Below the pieces are notes generated by a model. The model was not told where the DNA came from and searched no databases. It was given only the letters and a program-made list of their open reading frames with translations. A stretch of DNA of 64,000 nucleotides from Gossypium raimondii (lineage: Eukaryota > Streptophyta > Magnoliopsida > Malvales > Malvaceae): the NCBI RefSeq assembly GCF_025698545.1, contig NC_068565.1, forward strand, positions 1,488,001 through 1,552,000. The letters are read 5' to 3'. Positions 35,702-46,425 of this stretch are shown one piece after another. How positions within the stretch are numbered: the first letter of the stretch is position 1; every line of letters starts with the position of its first letter. A program made the translations under genes and the position numbers.

Positions 35702-38533
35702 ATGTCCAGAGCTACCGTCGAGCTTGATTTCTTCGGCATGGAGAAAGCCAATTCCTGCAAATCTCAGTTCCAGAAATTCCTCGATCGCCGCCGGAGCTTC
35801 CGAGGTAACGTTTCGATTATTTTTTTTGAATTTTTAGTGATTTTTAGTGAATTTTTAGTGCTTTTAAGTGATAGTTAGTGATTTTTTTTTTTGAATTTTG
35901 ATAGGTATTCAAGGCGCCATTTCGAAGATGAATCCGGAACTTATCAAATCTGTGATTGCTTCCGGTTCGACGAACCGGAATCCGGTTGATTGGAGAAAAT
36001 CCTTTTCGGTTCCGTCGAGTCCTAAAGAAGATCGGAGTACTTCGCTTCCTTCTTTACCTCTACTCAATCCTGCTTTGAGGTACGTACTGAACTCGTTCCG
36101 TACTTTCATGGTTGATCTAGCATCGTAACCGATTTTAAATCATTAACGTGAATATACAAAAAAGAAAAAGGTTTTAACATTTTTTTTTCAGGTCTACTCC
36201 TTCTGAGGATAGTCCTGAAACTGCTCCGTTGACGATTTTTTACAACGGAACGGTTTCCGTAATCAATGTACCTCGAGACAAGGTTCGTTTATCCATAGAT
36301 AGGAAAGGAATTAAATTAATCCTTCTTTCTTTTTTAAATTCAGTGCATTAAACTTGTGTTTAAAAAAAAAAATAGGCGGAAAGCATCTTCAAACTTGCCG
36401 TTGAAGGAAGCTCAAAAAACATTGAATCTGTAGACTCATCAAAAGCTGCAAATCCTTCAAGTGATCAACAAAACCTCCTCGAAGCTCGTAATGGAGGTTA
36501 GTATTATAAACGTACATATGTATTTATGTATGTATGTACGTACTTTTGGTAACTTAAGCTATTGTTTTGGATATTTTTATGCAGATTTGCCAATTGCTAG
36601 AAGAAAGTCGCTGCAAAGATTTCTGGAAAAGCGCAAAGAGAGGTTAGATATATTACTCTGTTGGAGACGAATTTACAGAATTTTTACTAATTTTCTAAAA
36701 AAAAAAAAAACAACTGAAAGTATGATTTATAGAAATTTTATAAAGCTCGGAAATATTTTCTGTTGAGTGGGTTGGGATCATTAGTTTCAAAATGTCAAGT
36801 ATTGTTCTTGGATCGTGCCAAGGCTTTGTCCTCCAACTTTGTGGAGAGCCGCATAGGGTTCATAAAAAGGGAGTGCCTCAAGGCAACGAGCCATATGTGA
36901 GCGCACGGTCACCCATCAACGGCTAATTGCTCCCTTTCTATGAATCGTATATGGTTTTCGACAAACGTAAGAGACAAAATTCTGACAAGACCCAAAGACA
37001 ATACTTTAAAAACTTTTCTTGAAAGAATTGTCCCCTCGACAATTTCAATCATTAAAAGAAAATTAAAATTGAGTATAAAGAATTTGTTATCCCTTAAAGA
37101 AGGTATCAATTTAGATAAAAACAACTGAAATATCGATTGATTTTACTTTAACTTCAAATGTGTTGGACTAAAAATACCCTTCACCCATTAGTTTTAGGAT
37201 GGTACTTCATAACTAAATATTGCATCCTTATGTCATATTGTTAGGTAAAATAAAAATAAATCTAAAATAAATAGGTATTGTGGTACACTTCGTATAAATA
37301 TTATTTTATAAGTAGATTAAAAAACCATTATATATTTTAATTAAGATTTATCTAAAAAATAAAATATATGACGATTTCTTAATTTTAATAGTGAGAATTA
37401 ATTTATTTATTTTTATAAAATCCAAATGTGATTTTGCTTGCTTGTATTGAAGCACATGGAAAAGGCAACGATTTGGAAAATGACCAAATTATGGTGTTTT
37501 ATAAACCGTGTCAACCAAGCCATCTATTTAAGAATTTTAACTTTTTTATTTATTACTTTTTCACTTTCACATTTAAATTTCCAATATACAAAAGGCACTA
37601 AATATATATTTTCTTTTTTAAAAGATTAAACCTACATCACACGGTTTTGAATAGGGAGGCACATTGACCACGAGTCCCATCACTAGACGGTCCATGTTTT
37701 CCTCCCTAGCTAAATATTTCATTCATTTATTGATTTGCCGAACACCTACTTTTGACAAACATTTAATAAATCTAGTAATAGGCTCAATCACACTTTGAAT
37801 AATAATACATTATTTTTATGATATAGTCGTACATATGATGTTTTTACGAGTAATTTTTTTTAAATAAAATATTTTCATGATAATATAATTTATAAAATTT
37901 TATTAAAATTTTGTTGATGAGCGATAACAACTTAATCAATGGTCGGTCTCGGTGATTTCTCACTTATTTAAATTAAAAATTCATCACAAAATATTGGCTT
38001 TCTCTTTGTTTGTTTCTATGAATTGAGCATGTTTATATTTCATTTCAGATTGTTGCCATTTAAGTTGTGGGGTTTGGTTAAAATTTTCAAAAATTTTAGA
38101 GACTTAATTAGAATTTTTAAAAATTACAAAAGGCATAATGAAAATTTTGGAATCACATTGAAAAGTTGGCCTTAAGGGGCATCTGTTTAGTTTGAGTTTT
38201 GGATAATTTCAGTTTTTTATTGGTTCAGCTTTAGGGTCGGATCATTTGGGTTTGATATTAAAGTCTTTTAGGTCGGGTTTTTTGTTTTAATTGATTTAGA
38301 TTTAAGTCATTTTAATGTATTTATTCCAATAATTTTGAATTTAAACTATTTTAAGTTTGAATAAATTTATGTTTCGATTTCGTTGAATGGGCCAAAACAT
38401 AAATAAATTTTTGTTGATGTGATGCTTGAAATCATCAATGAAACAACGAAGTTTCCTCTCAAAAACGTCAAATATCTAACACGTGGTTTTATTTGTTTTC
38501 GTTTTTAGGTTGACTTCCCCTTATGCTTGGTAG
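35702..38533 (+). CDS. jasmonate ZIM-domain repressor, JAZ10/TIFY9-like
   Basis: Exons 35702-35804, 35905-36079, 36192-36282, 36376-36496, 36585-36642 and 38509-38533 close in frame (573 nt, 190 aa). The N-terminus (FQKFLDRRRSFRGIQGAISK, about 22-41) resembles the cryptic MYC-binding region of JAZ10. TIFYNG at 107-112 marks the ZIM domain, which binds NINJA and other JAZ proteins. The Jas motif begins at D164 (DLPIARRKSLQRF) and ends KRKERL. The last exon adds TSPYAW, the PY that completes the family's C-terminus. The protein should repress MYC transcription factors and be destroyed through COI1 on jasmonoyl-isoleucine. The intron before the last exon (36643-38508, 1866 bp) is the conserved Jas intron. 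If retained, translation runs into unrelated codons and loses the PY. Other family members were considered, but the N-terminus favours JAZ10. Confidence 0.94.
36643..38508 (+). other. Jas intron (alternatively retained in the family)
   Basis: It interrupts the Jas motif between the R and L codons of KERL. Donor 'gttaga', acceptor 'tttttag'. Retention adds an in-frame tail from 36643 ending at a stop at 36764-36766, replacing LTSPYAW. A block at about 36780-37130, less AT-rich and seemingly foreign, lies inside it and may be a repeat insertion. A G-box-like CACGTG at 38480-38485 sits 23 bp before the acceptor and is probably chance. Confidence 0.85.
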
Positions 38534-39099
38534 TCGCTATACACCACCTAAACCAAAAAAACGCGTTTTGAAGAAAAAAGGAGGAAGGGCCCCATTTTAT
38601 TAAACACAACGTAGAAGAAAACTCAAAAAAGGAGCCGACAAAGAAAGATAATTTTAGTTTTAGCTTATGCAGATAATATAATATATATCTACAAGTATAT
38701 AGAAGAAAATGGCTAATTTAGGGTCTAATAATAGGGACTTGAAGCTTTTTTTTAAAATTTTTTTATATATATTTATGGATTTGAAGACGTTGGTTTTTAT
38801 GTCACATGTTATATGCTGACCTTCCCTTTAATTAATTAATTTATGACTTTATTTACTGTTATTATACAATTCTAATAAAAGCATGTGTTTGTTATTATTA
38901 ATTTTGCTACCTGTTTTGGTGCATTGAATTATTCCCTCACTGGAATTGGCACGTGTTACGGAATGTCTAGATCACTGTTACGTTATCTTTTTCTCCTCTC
39001 TGTGTTTTCTTCCCATTTTCATTCCCCATGTACTCTGATTTTGGTAAATAAAATAAAATTTGGTAACTGAATCAAATTCAAGTTTAATATTATTTGATT

Positions 39100-39312
39100 T
39101 CATCCTGAATTTTATTGTTATATATTTTATATTATTAAATTATGTTATTATTTTTAATATATATTTTTAGTTCTAAGTTTAATTATTGAGTTGAGTTTAA
39201 GCTCGAGTATAACTGAGCTTGAACTCGAGTAGTTTAATTATATCTTGAGCTTAAAAACAAATGTTTGATCGTGCTTGAGCCGAGTATCAAGCTCACCTCC
39301 TCGACTCACTTG
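39100..39312. mobile_element. dispersed element, family C, partial
   Basis: 'ttatttttaatatatatttt', 'aatttaattattgagttgag' type sequence and 'gagcttgaactcgagtag' match the right two thirds of the copies at 11838 and 13488. The left end is missing. Confidence 0.45.
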
Positions 39313-40014
39313 TATAAATTTTTGGGTTAATATGCTAATTAGGGCCTAAACTCGATAATTTTGAGAACAATGGTCTAGTTTAGGCTCTAATGTGAGAATA
39401 ATTATCAAGTTCAACAATTAATTTAAATAAAAAAATTCAAGTCTCGACATAAGAACAATTACTAAGTTCAGATCAAAAAAATGAATTTATCCTAAATTAT
39501 TTTATAAGATATTATTATGAATAATATATTTGAAAAACTATAATCAATATTCAGAAATAACTATTACAAAGTACAATTCATTTGGTATTTTAGATATGGT
39601 TCATAATAAATTTGGATATGTCTTCTTTTATTTTTGGGATTTCAGCTAAAATAAAATTTAGAGAAAACAAAAATAATTTATATAGAGAAGATCTCAATTC
39701 TTTTTGAAAGAAATAAGTTTTGTTACAAGTACATATCCGAGCAACTATTAAGTATAATCAAACCATTATAACACACAAATAGATAAATAAAATAAAAATG
39801 ATCCGGACCAAAACTTATACATGCACAATTGCCTATAATGGAACATGGGCAACTATACATGGAGGAACTTGACTTAAAATCTCAATATTTACAATATAAT
39901 CTATTAAGCTAAGATTTTTTAAAATTTTCTTTATAGAAAAACAAAATGGATTATCTAAATTTAAACTCGAAATTTGATGTTAATAAAAACTTAAACAACT
40001 AAAATTATTTGGCA

Positions 40015-40690
40015 CCGTACAATAGTTAGTTGATGAGATTGAGTTAGATTGGTTTAGGTTTTTTTTATCTGTACATGAGTTAGGGTTTTTGAAAACATGT
40101 AGCGCAGTTTAATCCAAATGAGAGTATAGATACTTTGGGTCCAATATCAACCTATTGAGTAGGCCATCGATTCCTAACGGAGAACACTTCGTGGACTTTT
40201 CTCAAAGCAAGTTTAACCTCCTCTCAACCAATACATTTTACATTTTATTCTTTAAAATTAAAAAAGAACCTGAAATCTATAATTTGAAAAATCATAAAAG
40301 TAAAAACATAATTCTTAAAATTTATATCAAATTGGGAACAAAACATAAAAAATTTATTGAAAATATTGAAAGGTCGGTTAATGTTATTTCCGGTCGGTCG
40401 AATTGGGAACAAAACATAAAGAATTTATTGAAAATATTGAATACTGAACTGAAAATTTTATTTATGTTGCTGCCCAGGATCGAACTGGGGACCTTTAGTG
40501 TGTAAGACTAACGTGATAACCACTACACCACAGCAACCTGTTGATTCTAAATTTGGAATTTAATTCTAACTATCTTCAGATTTATTTAAGAAGTCACGTG
40601 ATAATAAATGAAAGACGGTTAATATATTATTTGGTATTTAATTTTAACTTTAATATTTAATTTAATATTTGAAGTCAACAAAAATTAAAC
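40015..40690. repeat. tandem duplication, unit 1 (contains tRNA-Val)
   Basis: The block 'gattgagttagattggttta' near 40040, the tRNA, and the tail 'gatttatttaagaagtca' then 'ggttaatatattatttgg' recur in the same order 690-700 bp further on. Within this unit a 40-bp sequence beginning 'aattgggaacaaaacata' is repeated at 40330-40370 and 40401-40441. The ORF at 40155-40505 runs through these repeats into the tRNA and is not a gene. Confidence 0.65.
40465..40537 (-). tRNA. tRNA-Val (UAC), copy 1
   Basis: The minus strand gives a complete cloverleaf: acceptor GTTGCTG pairs with CAGCAAC, discriminator A. The anticodon stem TTAGT/ACTAA closes the loop CTTACAC, so the anticodon is UAC (valine). The T arm is CCCAG-TTCGATC-CTGGG. 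The A box (GTGGTGTAGTGG) and B box (GTTCGATCC) are intact. No intron. Downstream on its strand a T4 run (complement of AAAA near 40452-40455) can stop Pol III. Identical to copy 2. Confidence 0.95.
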
Positions 40691-40699
40691 ATTTCAAAT

Positions 40700-41099
40700 C
40701 ATTTATCACTATACCAATAGCTATTTGGTGAGATAGAGTTAGATTGGTTTAAGGTTTTTCTAAACATATGGCACGATTTAATCTAAATGAAAGTATATAT
40801 TAACATGCAGCTTTTTAATCTCGTTTATGGAGTTAACAATTGTTACTACTAATTTATTAACTAATTATCATAACGTAACTATTTCATAAAACCTTTTCTT
40901 CACTTGAATAAACAATTTATTAAACCAAACTTTTGATCTTACTATTTATTGATGTTTTATTATATCTTTTTAATCTTTCATTTCTCTTTTACGATTCATT
41001 TTTTAAATAATATTACTTTTAAGATTCGAGTTTGTGTCTCACTTGGTGGAGGTTATAAGTAAAAATCTTGAAAGTTATAATTCTTTCAAATACAAAAAA

Positions 41100-41130
<31 letters not shown>

Positions 41131-41370
41131 GAAAGAAAAGAAAAGAAAAGAAAAATATAATAACTGTTGCTGCCCAGGATCGAACTGGGGACCTTTAGTG
41201 TGTAAGACTAACGTGATAACCACTACACCACAGCAACTTATTCATGAGACTGCTGTAATTAAAAATCAATCTTTCAACTCTGTTTAAGAAGTCATAAAGA
41301 ATGAAAAGGGTTAATATACGATTTGGTATTTGAGCTTAGCTTTAATGTTTAATTCAGTACCTAAGTTTTT
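40700..41370. repeat. tandem duplication, unit 2 (contains tRNA-Val)
   Basis: Second unit of the duplication: 'gatagagttagattggttta' near 40730, the tRNA, then 'ctgtttaagaagtcata' and 'ggttaatatacgatttgg'. The flanks are diverged from unit 1 while the tRNA is identical. A GA-rich microsatellite (gaagaagaag, gaaaagaaaag) at about 41108-41152 lies next to the tRNA. Confidence 0.65.
41165..41237 (-). tRNA. tRNA-Val (UAC), copy 2
   Basis: Identical over its full length to the copy at 40465-40537: same acceptor, UAC anticodon, and A and B boxes. The sequence downstream on its strand has a T5 run (complement of AAAAA near 41151-41155), a good Pol III terminator. The 700-bp spacing reflects the tandem duplication. 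Confidence 0.95.
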
Positions 41371-41849
41371 TGTGTCCCAAGTTAATATCTAAGTTTGGTT
41401 TTAATGTTCAATTTTATACTTAAGTTTTTTCTTTGTCCCATTTAAGCACTAGAGTTTGAATTCAATGTTTAATTTAGTACCTGAGTTTTTTTGCCCTAAT
41501 TAAGTACCTATGTTTATTTTACTAAAGCATACGTGTGAAATATTCATTGGGCCAGATGATATAATTTAGTCTGCGTACCAAATCAAACATTGAAACTAAA
41601 CTCATATACCAAATGGTATATTAACCCAAAGTGAAATATTAAATTTATTCATTAAATGCTGGACAAATTATATCAAAGTGATTTTTTTTGAAAATTTTGC
41701 AATTGAAACAAAGGTTTTAACCAATGAACATTTACAACTTAGCATAAAGAGTTATTAGAAGTCCACAATGTGCTTAATTGGTAAGTTCAAAGTACATATA
41801 TGATATAAACACAAAAGGGATAAATCTCGAGAATATACATGAACTTTAA

Positions 41850-42150
41850 TTTAATATATAATTTGATACATCACTTTAATTTGGTCTAATTATATATATG
41901 GAATTACGATTGCAGTTCAAATTTATACACAAAAATTTGCCTGTGATTCAATTATATACATTTAAATAAATATATCAATTTATTTTTATATTGGATAAAT
42001 ATAATTAACTACATGTGCAATATATAAGCATAAAATGATGCTATATCGATAATTGTATTAATAATTTGTGAAAATTAAATCAAATCAAAGTTGTATAATT
42101 ATATGTACAAAATCAAAATTCATGTATAATTACGCAATTTTACTTTTAGT
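41850..42150. repeat. dispersed repeat, family D
   Basis: Same block order as 3058-3345: 'gaactttaatttaatatata', 'aaatttatacacaaaa', 'ataagcataaaatgatg', 'aataattgtattaataattt'. Non-coding. Confidence 0.5.
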
Positions 42151-42906
42151 AATTAAAAAGGTAGCCATTTGACAATTTAGTAGGAAGGTTCCTATCTATC
42201 ATTTCATATGACAACAACATCAAAATTGACATCTCAATTGTATGGATTGGATTGGGTTCGAGTTAAGTTAATCTGGATATAATTTGTAATTTACAATTTT
42301 TGAGTTATTTTGGGTCGGGTTATTTAGTTTTAGTCAACTTCAAGTTTAGGATTTTCTTTTTTCATATATGGGCCTTTTCAAGATTTAAGTTGTTTGAAGT
42401 TCAAGTCATTCGAGTTTGAAGCTTAGGGTTTTTCTTTTTTGTGAGTCATTGCGGGGTTCGAATCATTTCATGATTTGGTCACTTCATGTTTAAATCAATT
42501 CAAGTTATGGCTATTCCGAATTTGAATTCAGATAATTTCGGATTTCGATTAGTTTGAATTTAAGTAACTGACTTTTATAATCAAATTTAAGTTTATCGAA
42601 TTTTCGAATTTCAATCAGAATTGACAAACCTAAACCAAAATATAATTCGATCTACAAGACTTCTATGAAAACGATCTCTTAAATAGGGGCCCTTAGGGTT
42701 AATTTAATTCACAACAAGCCTGGGTTAATACACAATAAAAGTATACTGTTCCTCCTATTTATAGAACACAATCCACCAAAATGAACAACTTCTTAGAATT
42801 TTCTCTTGATAATGACAACTTATCTACAACATATAAAATTTTATAATTGTTTTGGACAATTTTCATGTCCGGTGATTGTTAAGAGCTGGTTTAACCATTT
42901 ATTGGT

Positions 42907-42916
42907 CTATATATTA
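42907..42916 (+). promoter_or_regulatory. TATA box of the GEM-like gene
   Basis: 'ctatatatta' about 70 bp upstream of the start codon at 42982. Spacing leaves a leader of roughly 40 bp, short but plausible. Confidence 0.5.
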
Positions 42917-42981
42917 GGAAGTATTTTCATCTTCCACCGAAAGAATTTCCCAGTTGTGCCATTAAATCACCATTAAAGACC

Positions 42982-45590
42982 ATGGCTGCAAAATCTGAAG
43001 GAAATTCTAAAGTAGAAGAAGAGCCCCGTGAACCATCCCCAACAACAATAGCTGATGCACCACAACCAAAACTTGATGATGATGATGATCATCATCATCA
43101 TCATCAACAATCATCTGCAAACGAACCGCGATCATCTTCATCATCGGAGGAAGATACTAAGCAATGGGGTACCCACGTCATGGGACAGCCGGCGGTCCCT
43201 GTTGTCCACCCGGATAACCAGAAGGCCGCTTTATGGGTCGCCGGCGACCACCAGCAAATTCACGAGCTGCCTTACCTCGTTTACACTCCTGCTGAAAAAC
43301 CGACCCAAAATTCATTTGAACTTGTGATTAACGTTTTCAATACTTGGAGTAGGAAGGCCGAGACCGTCGCACGCAGCGTCTGGCACAACCGTAAGTTGGA
43401 TGCTTATGCAACTGATATAGATTTTTGTTTGTGCATTTGTTATGGGTTAATTCCATCAAAGGTCCCAAATGATTTTTTAGATTTTAAATTAGTCCTAAAA
43501 TTTAAAACTTCTAATAATGATAGTTAATACTGTGCCGATGAGTTTTATATAATGTAAATATAAATTTAAAATTTATTATTAACTTAAATAACTTATTTAA
43601 ATGATTATATTGTATTTTTGAAAATAATTATAAAAAATAAAGATAGTTAAGATAAAAATATTAAAACTTGTTGATTGAGTCTTAATTCGATTGGTATGAG
43701 CATTGTTGTCAATGCAGAAGGACGTGAGTTCGAGTGTGCTGAAGCACATTATCCTTCTATTTATGAGTTGGAGAGGAGTTACGAGTAGTTTTAAGCATTG
43801 TGTCAAAAAGAACATATATAATTAGTATGCACCAATAGAAGTGGGTATCAAACAAAACACTTTGAAACAGCTGAAATATTTCGAAATTTTGACTAGAATG
43901 GAACTTAAACTGCTTACCAATGGTTTAAGGCATAATCAATATCGAAACAATATTGATTACCATAAACTGCTTACCAATGGTTTAAGGCATAATCAATATC
44001 GAAACAATATTGATTACCATGGTTCTAATTGGATCCTCAAAGTATTAATATTTTGAATCAACCAGATTCTTTCATCACTCTAACTGTGAGTTTGTATCTA
44101 ATATGGAACATATTTAAAACACATATTTACCTTTTGATGTGTTAAAAAAGAAGGATAGTGTCACTGTCAATAATTATTAGAAGGTCTATATTTTTTAACA
44201 CAATAAATCTAAGTTATCGGTCCAATAGATACACGTGTACTTTCATTTTGATCTGTGTGCTTGAAATATTTATGCTTCACGTTATATTTGAGTTGACACT
44301 TAACACCCAAGGTAATGACCGACTAACGGAAGAACCTAATTGATAAAATATCGATATTTTGAAGAGCCGATTAAGATGTTCTGAAGTTCGGTGACTAATT
44401 TAAAATATGAACCATTGTTTGAGAACTTTTAATGGAATTAACCCCATTTTTTATCGAAATTCTTTTAACAAGATGTTGCAAAAAAATATTTACATATACA
44501 ACGATGAAAACTACAGTGAGAAGTGGATCGTCGGTATCGGATGCTGCGTGGGGTAAAGTAAACCTAACGGCGAAAGCCATAACAAAGGGTGGGTTCGACT
44601 CACTTTTCAAGAAGATATTTGCAACTGATCCAAATGAAAAGTTGAAGAAGGCATTTGCTTGTTACCTCTCCACAACAACAGGCCCTGTTGCAGGGACTCT
44701 TTATTTATCCACTGCTAGGGTTGCCTTTTGCAGTGATCGTCCCTTATCCTTCGTTGCTCCATCGGGTCAAGAGACTTGGACCTACTATAAGGTAATACAC
44801 ACATCTAAAAGGTAGGGCATGGCATGCATCAATTACAAATATTGAGTAAATTGCATTTCAAATGAGAGACCTTAGGTTAAAATCTCAAAGATAATATTGC
44901 TAGATTTTTTTTTTTTTGAGGGGGCTTTAATAATTTTGTTGAGGGCATCGACTCCTTTGGGAAAAGTCTCCAAGATTTCATCCGTTAGGCAATCGATACG
45001 ACTCTCAACAATTGTAAGTATTGTTCCAGGACTCAAGTTTTGTCACTCAACTCTATAGAGAACCCTGAGGATTTTGTCACCCAATCAAGGTGCTCTCACT
45101 CCGTGAACCCTCAAGGATTGGAGAGAATACCTTGAGTGAGAGCGTCCCAATTGATGGAGAGAATACATACTTGAAAGACACATAGATAATTAATCAATGA
45201 AGTCGCACAGAATTTTTTTTTCTTTTATAATTTTTTTCTTATTTAGACTCAACCATATTAAATCTTAATTATTCTAAAGTGAAATTCACATCGGATTTCA
45301 TCTTTGTGAACCCATGTAACTAAGTTACATCTTCCATTGCATTTATTGATAATCTACCCCATGAACATCATAAATGTCTAAAATAGGTTATGATACCTTT
45401 GTCCGATATCGCAACGGTGTATCCGGTGGTGATGAAGGAAAACCCGGCATCGGAGAGCTACATCGAGGTCGTTACCATTGATGGTCACGATTTTTGGTTC
45501 ATGGGATTTGTTAAGTTTGAAAAAGCATCGTTTGAACTATTGAACAATGTGCTAGATTTCAACGCAACAACGGAACCAGTGGCTGCCTAG
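42982..45590 (+). CDS. GEM-like protein with GRAM domain (GER5-like, ABA-responsive family)
   Basis: Exons 42982-43390, 44517-44791 and 45387-45590 close in frame (888 nt, 295 aa). Residues 1-60 are disordered and acidic, with five Asp followed by five His (32-41) and a Ser run. Then comes the family signature WGTHVMGQPAVP (62-73) and HPDNQKA. INVFNTWSRKAETVARSVWHN leads into exon 2, which starts the conserved AWGKVNLTAKAITKGG stretch. The GRAM domain spans about 173-251 (ACYLSTTTGPVAGTLYLS to HDFWFMGF) and probably binds phosphoinositides or proteins at membranes. Arabidopsis GER5 is a stress- and ABA-responsive gene affecting reproductive development. The same role here is inferred. The exon 2 acceptor at 44516 was chosen over the ATG at 44504 because it alone restores the family's WHN-L junction. 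Intron 1 carries a SINE and a 57-bp tandem repeat. Confidence 0.93.
43669..43811 (+). mobile_element. tRNA-derived SINE-like element, family S1, in intron 1 of the GEM-like gene
   Basis: The best copy: 'tgattgagtcttaattcgat', 'ggtatgagcattgttgtc', 'cgtgagttcgagtgtgctg', 'cattatccttctatttatg', then 'gggagt'-like sequence and 'gcattgtgtcaaaaag' at the 3' end. The A-box- and B-box-like blocks are in order. Confidence 0.65.
43906..44019. repeat. 57-bp perfect tandem duplication in intron 1 of the GEM-like gene
   Basis: Two head-to-tail copies begin 'taaactgcttacc' at 43906 and 43963. Each contains the near-palindrome 'aatcaatatcg...aatattgatt', so each copy can form a small hairpin. I see no mismatch between copies, which suggests a recent duplication. 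Confidence 0.85.
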
Positions 45591-45837
45591 TTGGGGGGAA
45601 CCATCTTCGGATCGATCCTACGTACCATATTATATACTCCAAATTTTAATTTTCTAAGTTAATTATGTTTGGTACGTTAGCTTGAATAGTGAAGGCTAAA
45701 ACTTGTGAATGTATGCCTAAAAGCCTAAAACTAGAGGAGGCCTCCTCAATATGCATTTCAACTTTCAATTAGATTGTGGAGTGGGAAATTGTATTAAAAA
45801 AATTACAATAATTATTCTTAGATATTGAGTTCACTTA

Positions 45838-46425
45838 GAGTTCTTCATGGCCCAGTTCGGGCCTTAATAAAATTTTAGGCTCGACCTTACCTAAACTCAA
45901 CTCGAATAAAAATACTAAAACCCAAACCCGGCCCGACCTACCCGTATTAGTTTTTTTAATTTTTATTTTTTAATATAAAAGATTTTCAAAAATATAATAC
46001 ACCAATTACACCAAAAATATTAAAATAAATGTTTCCCAACAAATTAAAAATCAATTTTAAAAAATCTTTATACTTAAATAAAACTAAGATAAGTGCAACT
46101 TAACAAGCAAATACCTCTAAAATAGTAACAAAATTAACAATAAAATAAATGTTATACAATATCCAAATATTAATAATAAAATAGTAATAACATAATAGTG
46201 GAATGGTAGCAAAACAGTGGCAAAAAAGCAAGAAAACATGGAAAAACAACAAGGGTTTTTTTTATTGCAAATTCAGGCCGAGCCGAGCCAAAAAACCTTA
46301 CTCGAGGATTGGTCAATTTTCTAAACAGGTTTTATTTTTTTCCAAACTCATTTTTCAGGCCTATATCTTTGTCCAAACTCTTCCATTTTTCGGGTGGGCT
46401 ATGGACAACTCTAGTCCCATCAAGG
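45838..46425. mobile_element. decayed relative of the GC-rich hAT MITE
   Basis: The left part ('tggcccagttcgggcctta', 'ggctcgaccttacc', 'aacccggcccgaccta') and the right part ('ttcaggccgagccgagcc', 'tcgggtgggctatgg', 'acaactctag') resemble the element at 31933 with many transitions. The termini are recognisable only in part. Confidence 0.5.

Larger units (their letters stand above)
38534..42981. other. 4.4-kb gene-free region with two tRNA genes
   Basis: Contains the 3' UTR of the JAZ gene (about 38534-38720), a partial family-C element (39100-39312), the tandem tRNA units (about 40015-41370), a family-D repeat (41850-42150) and AT-rich sequence. The region 42240-42660 resembles degenerate 'gggttcgagt/aatttgaattt' dispersed sequence. 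No further gene is seen. The last ~80 bp is the GEM-like promoter. Confidence 0.6.

Noticed and set aside
36461-36766. 101-codon ORF at the JAZ Jas-motif exons
   Set aside because: It starts out of frame in exon 4, crosses an intron and reads on into the Jas intron. The last part is only relevant as the tail of the retained-intron form.
40155-40505. 116-codon ORF overlapping the first tRNA
   Set aside because: It runs through short repeats and the antisense strand of tRNA-Val. No family resemblance and no equivalent in the second unit.
44432-44504. upstream ATGs before exon 2 of the GEM-like gene
   Set aside because: They are in the intron. The acceptor at 44516 joins to the first exon in phase and restores the conserved WHN-L junction.
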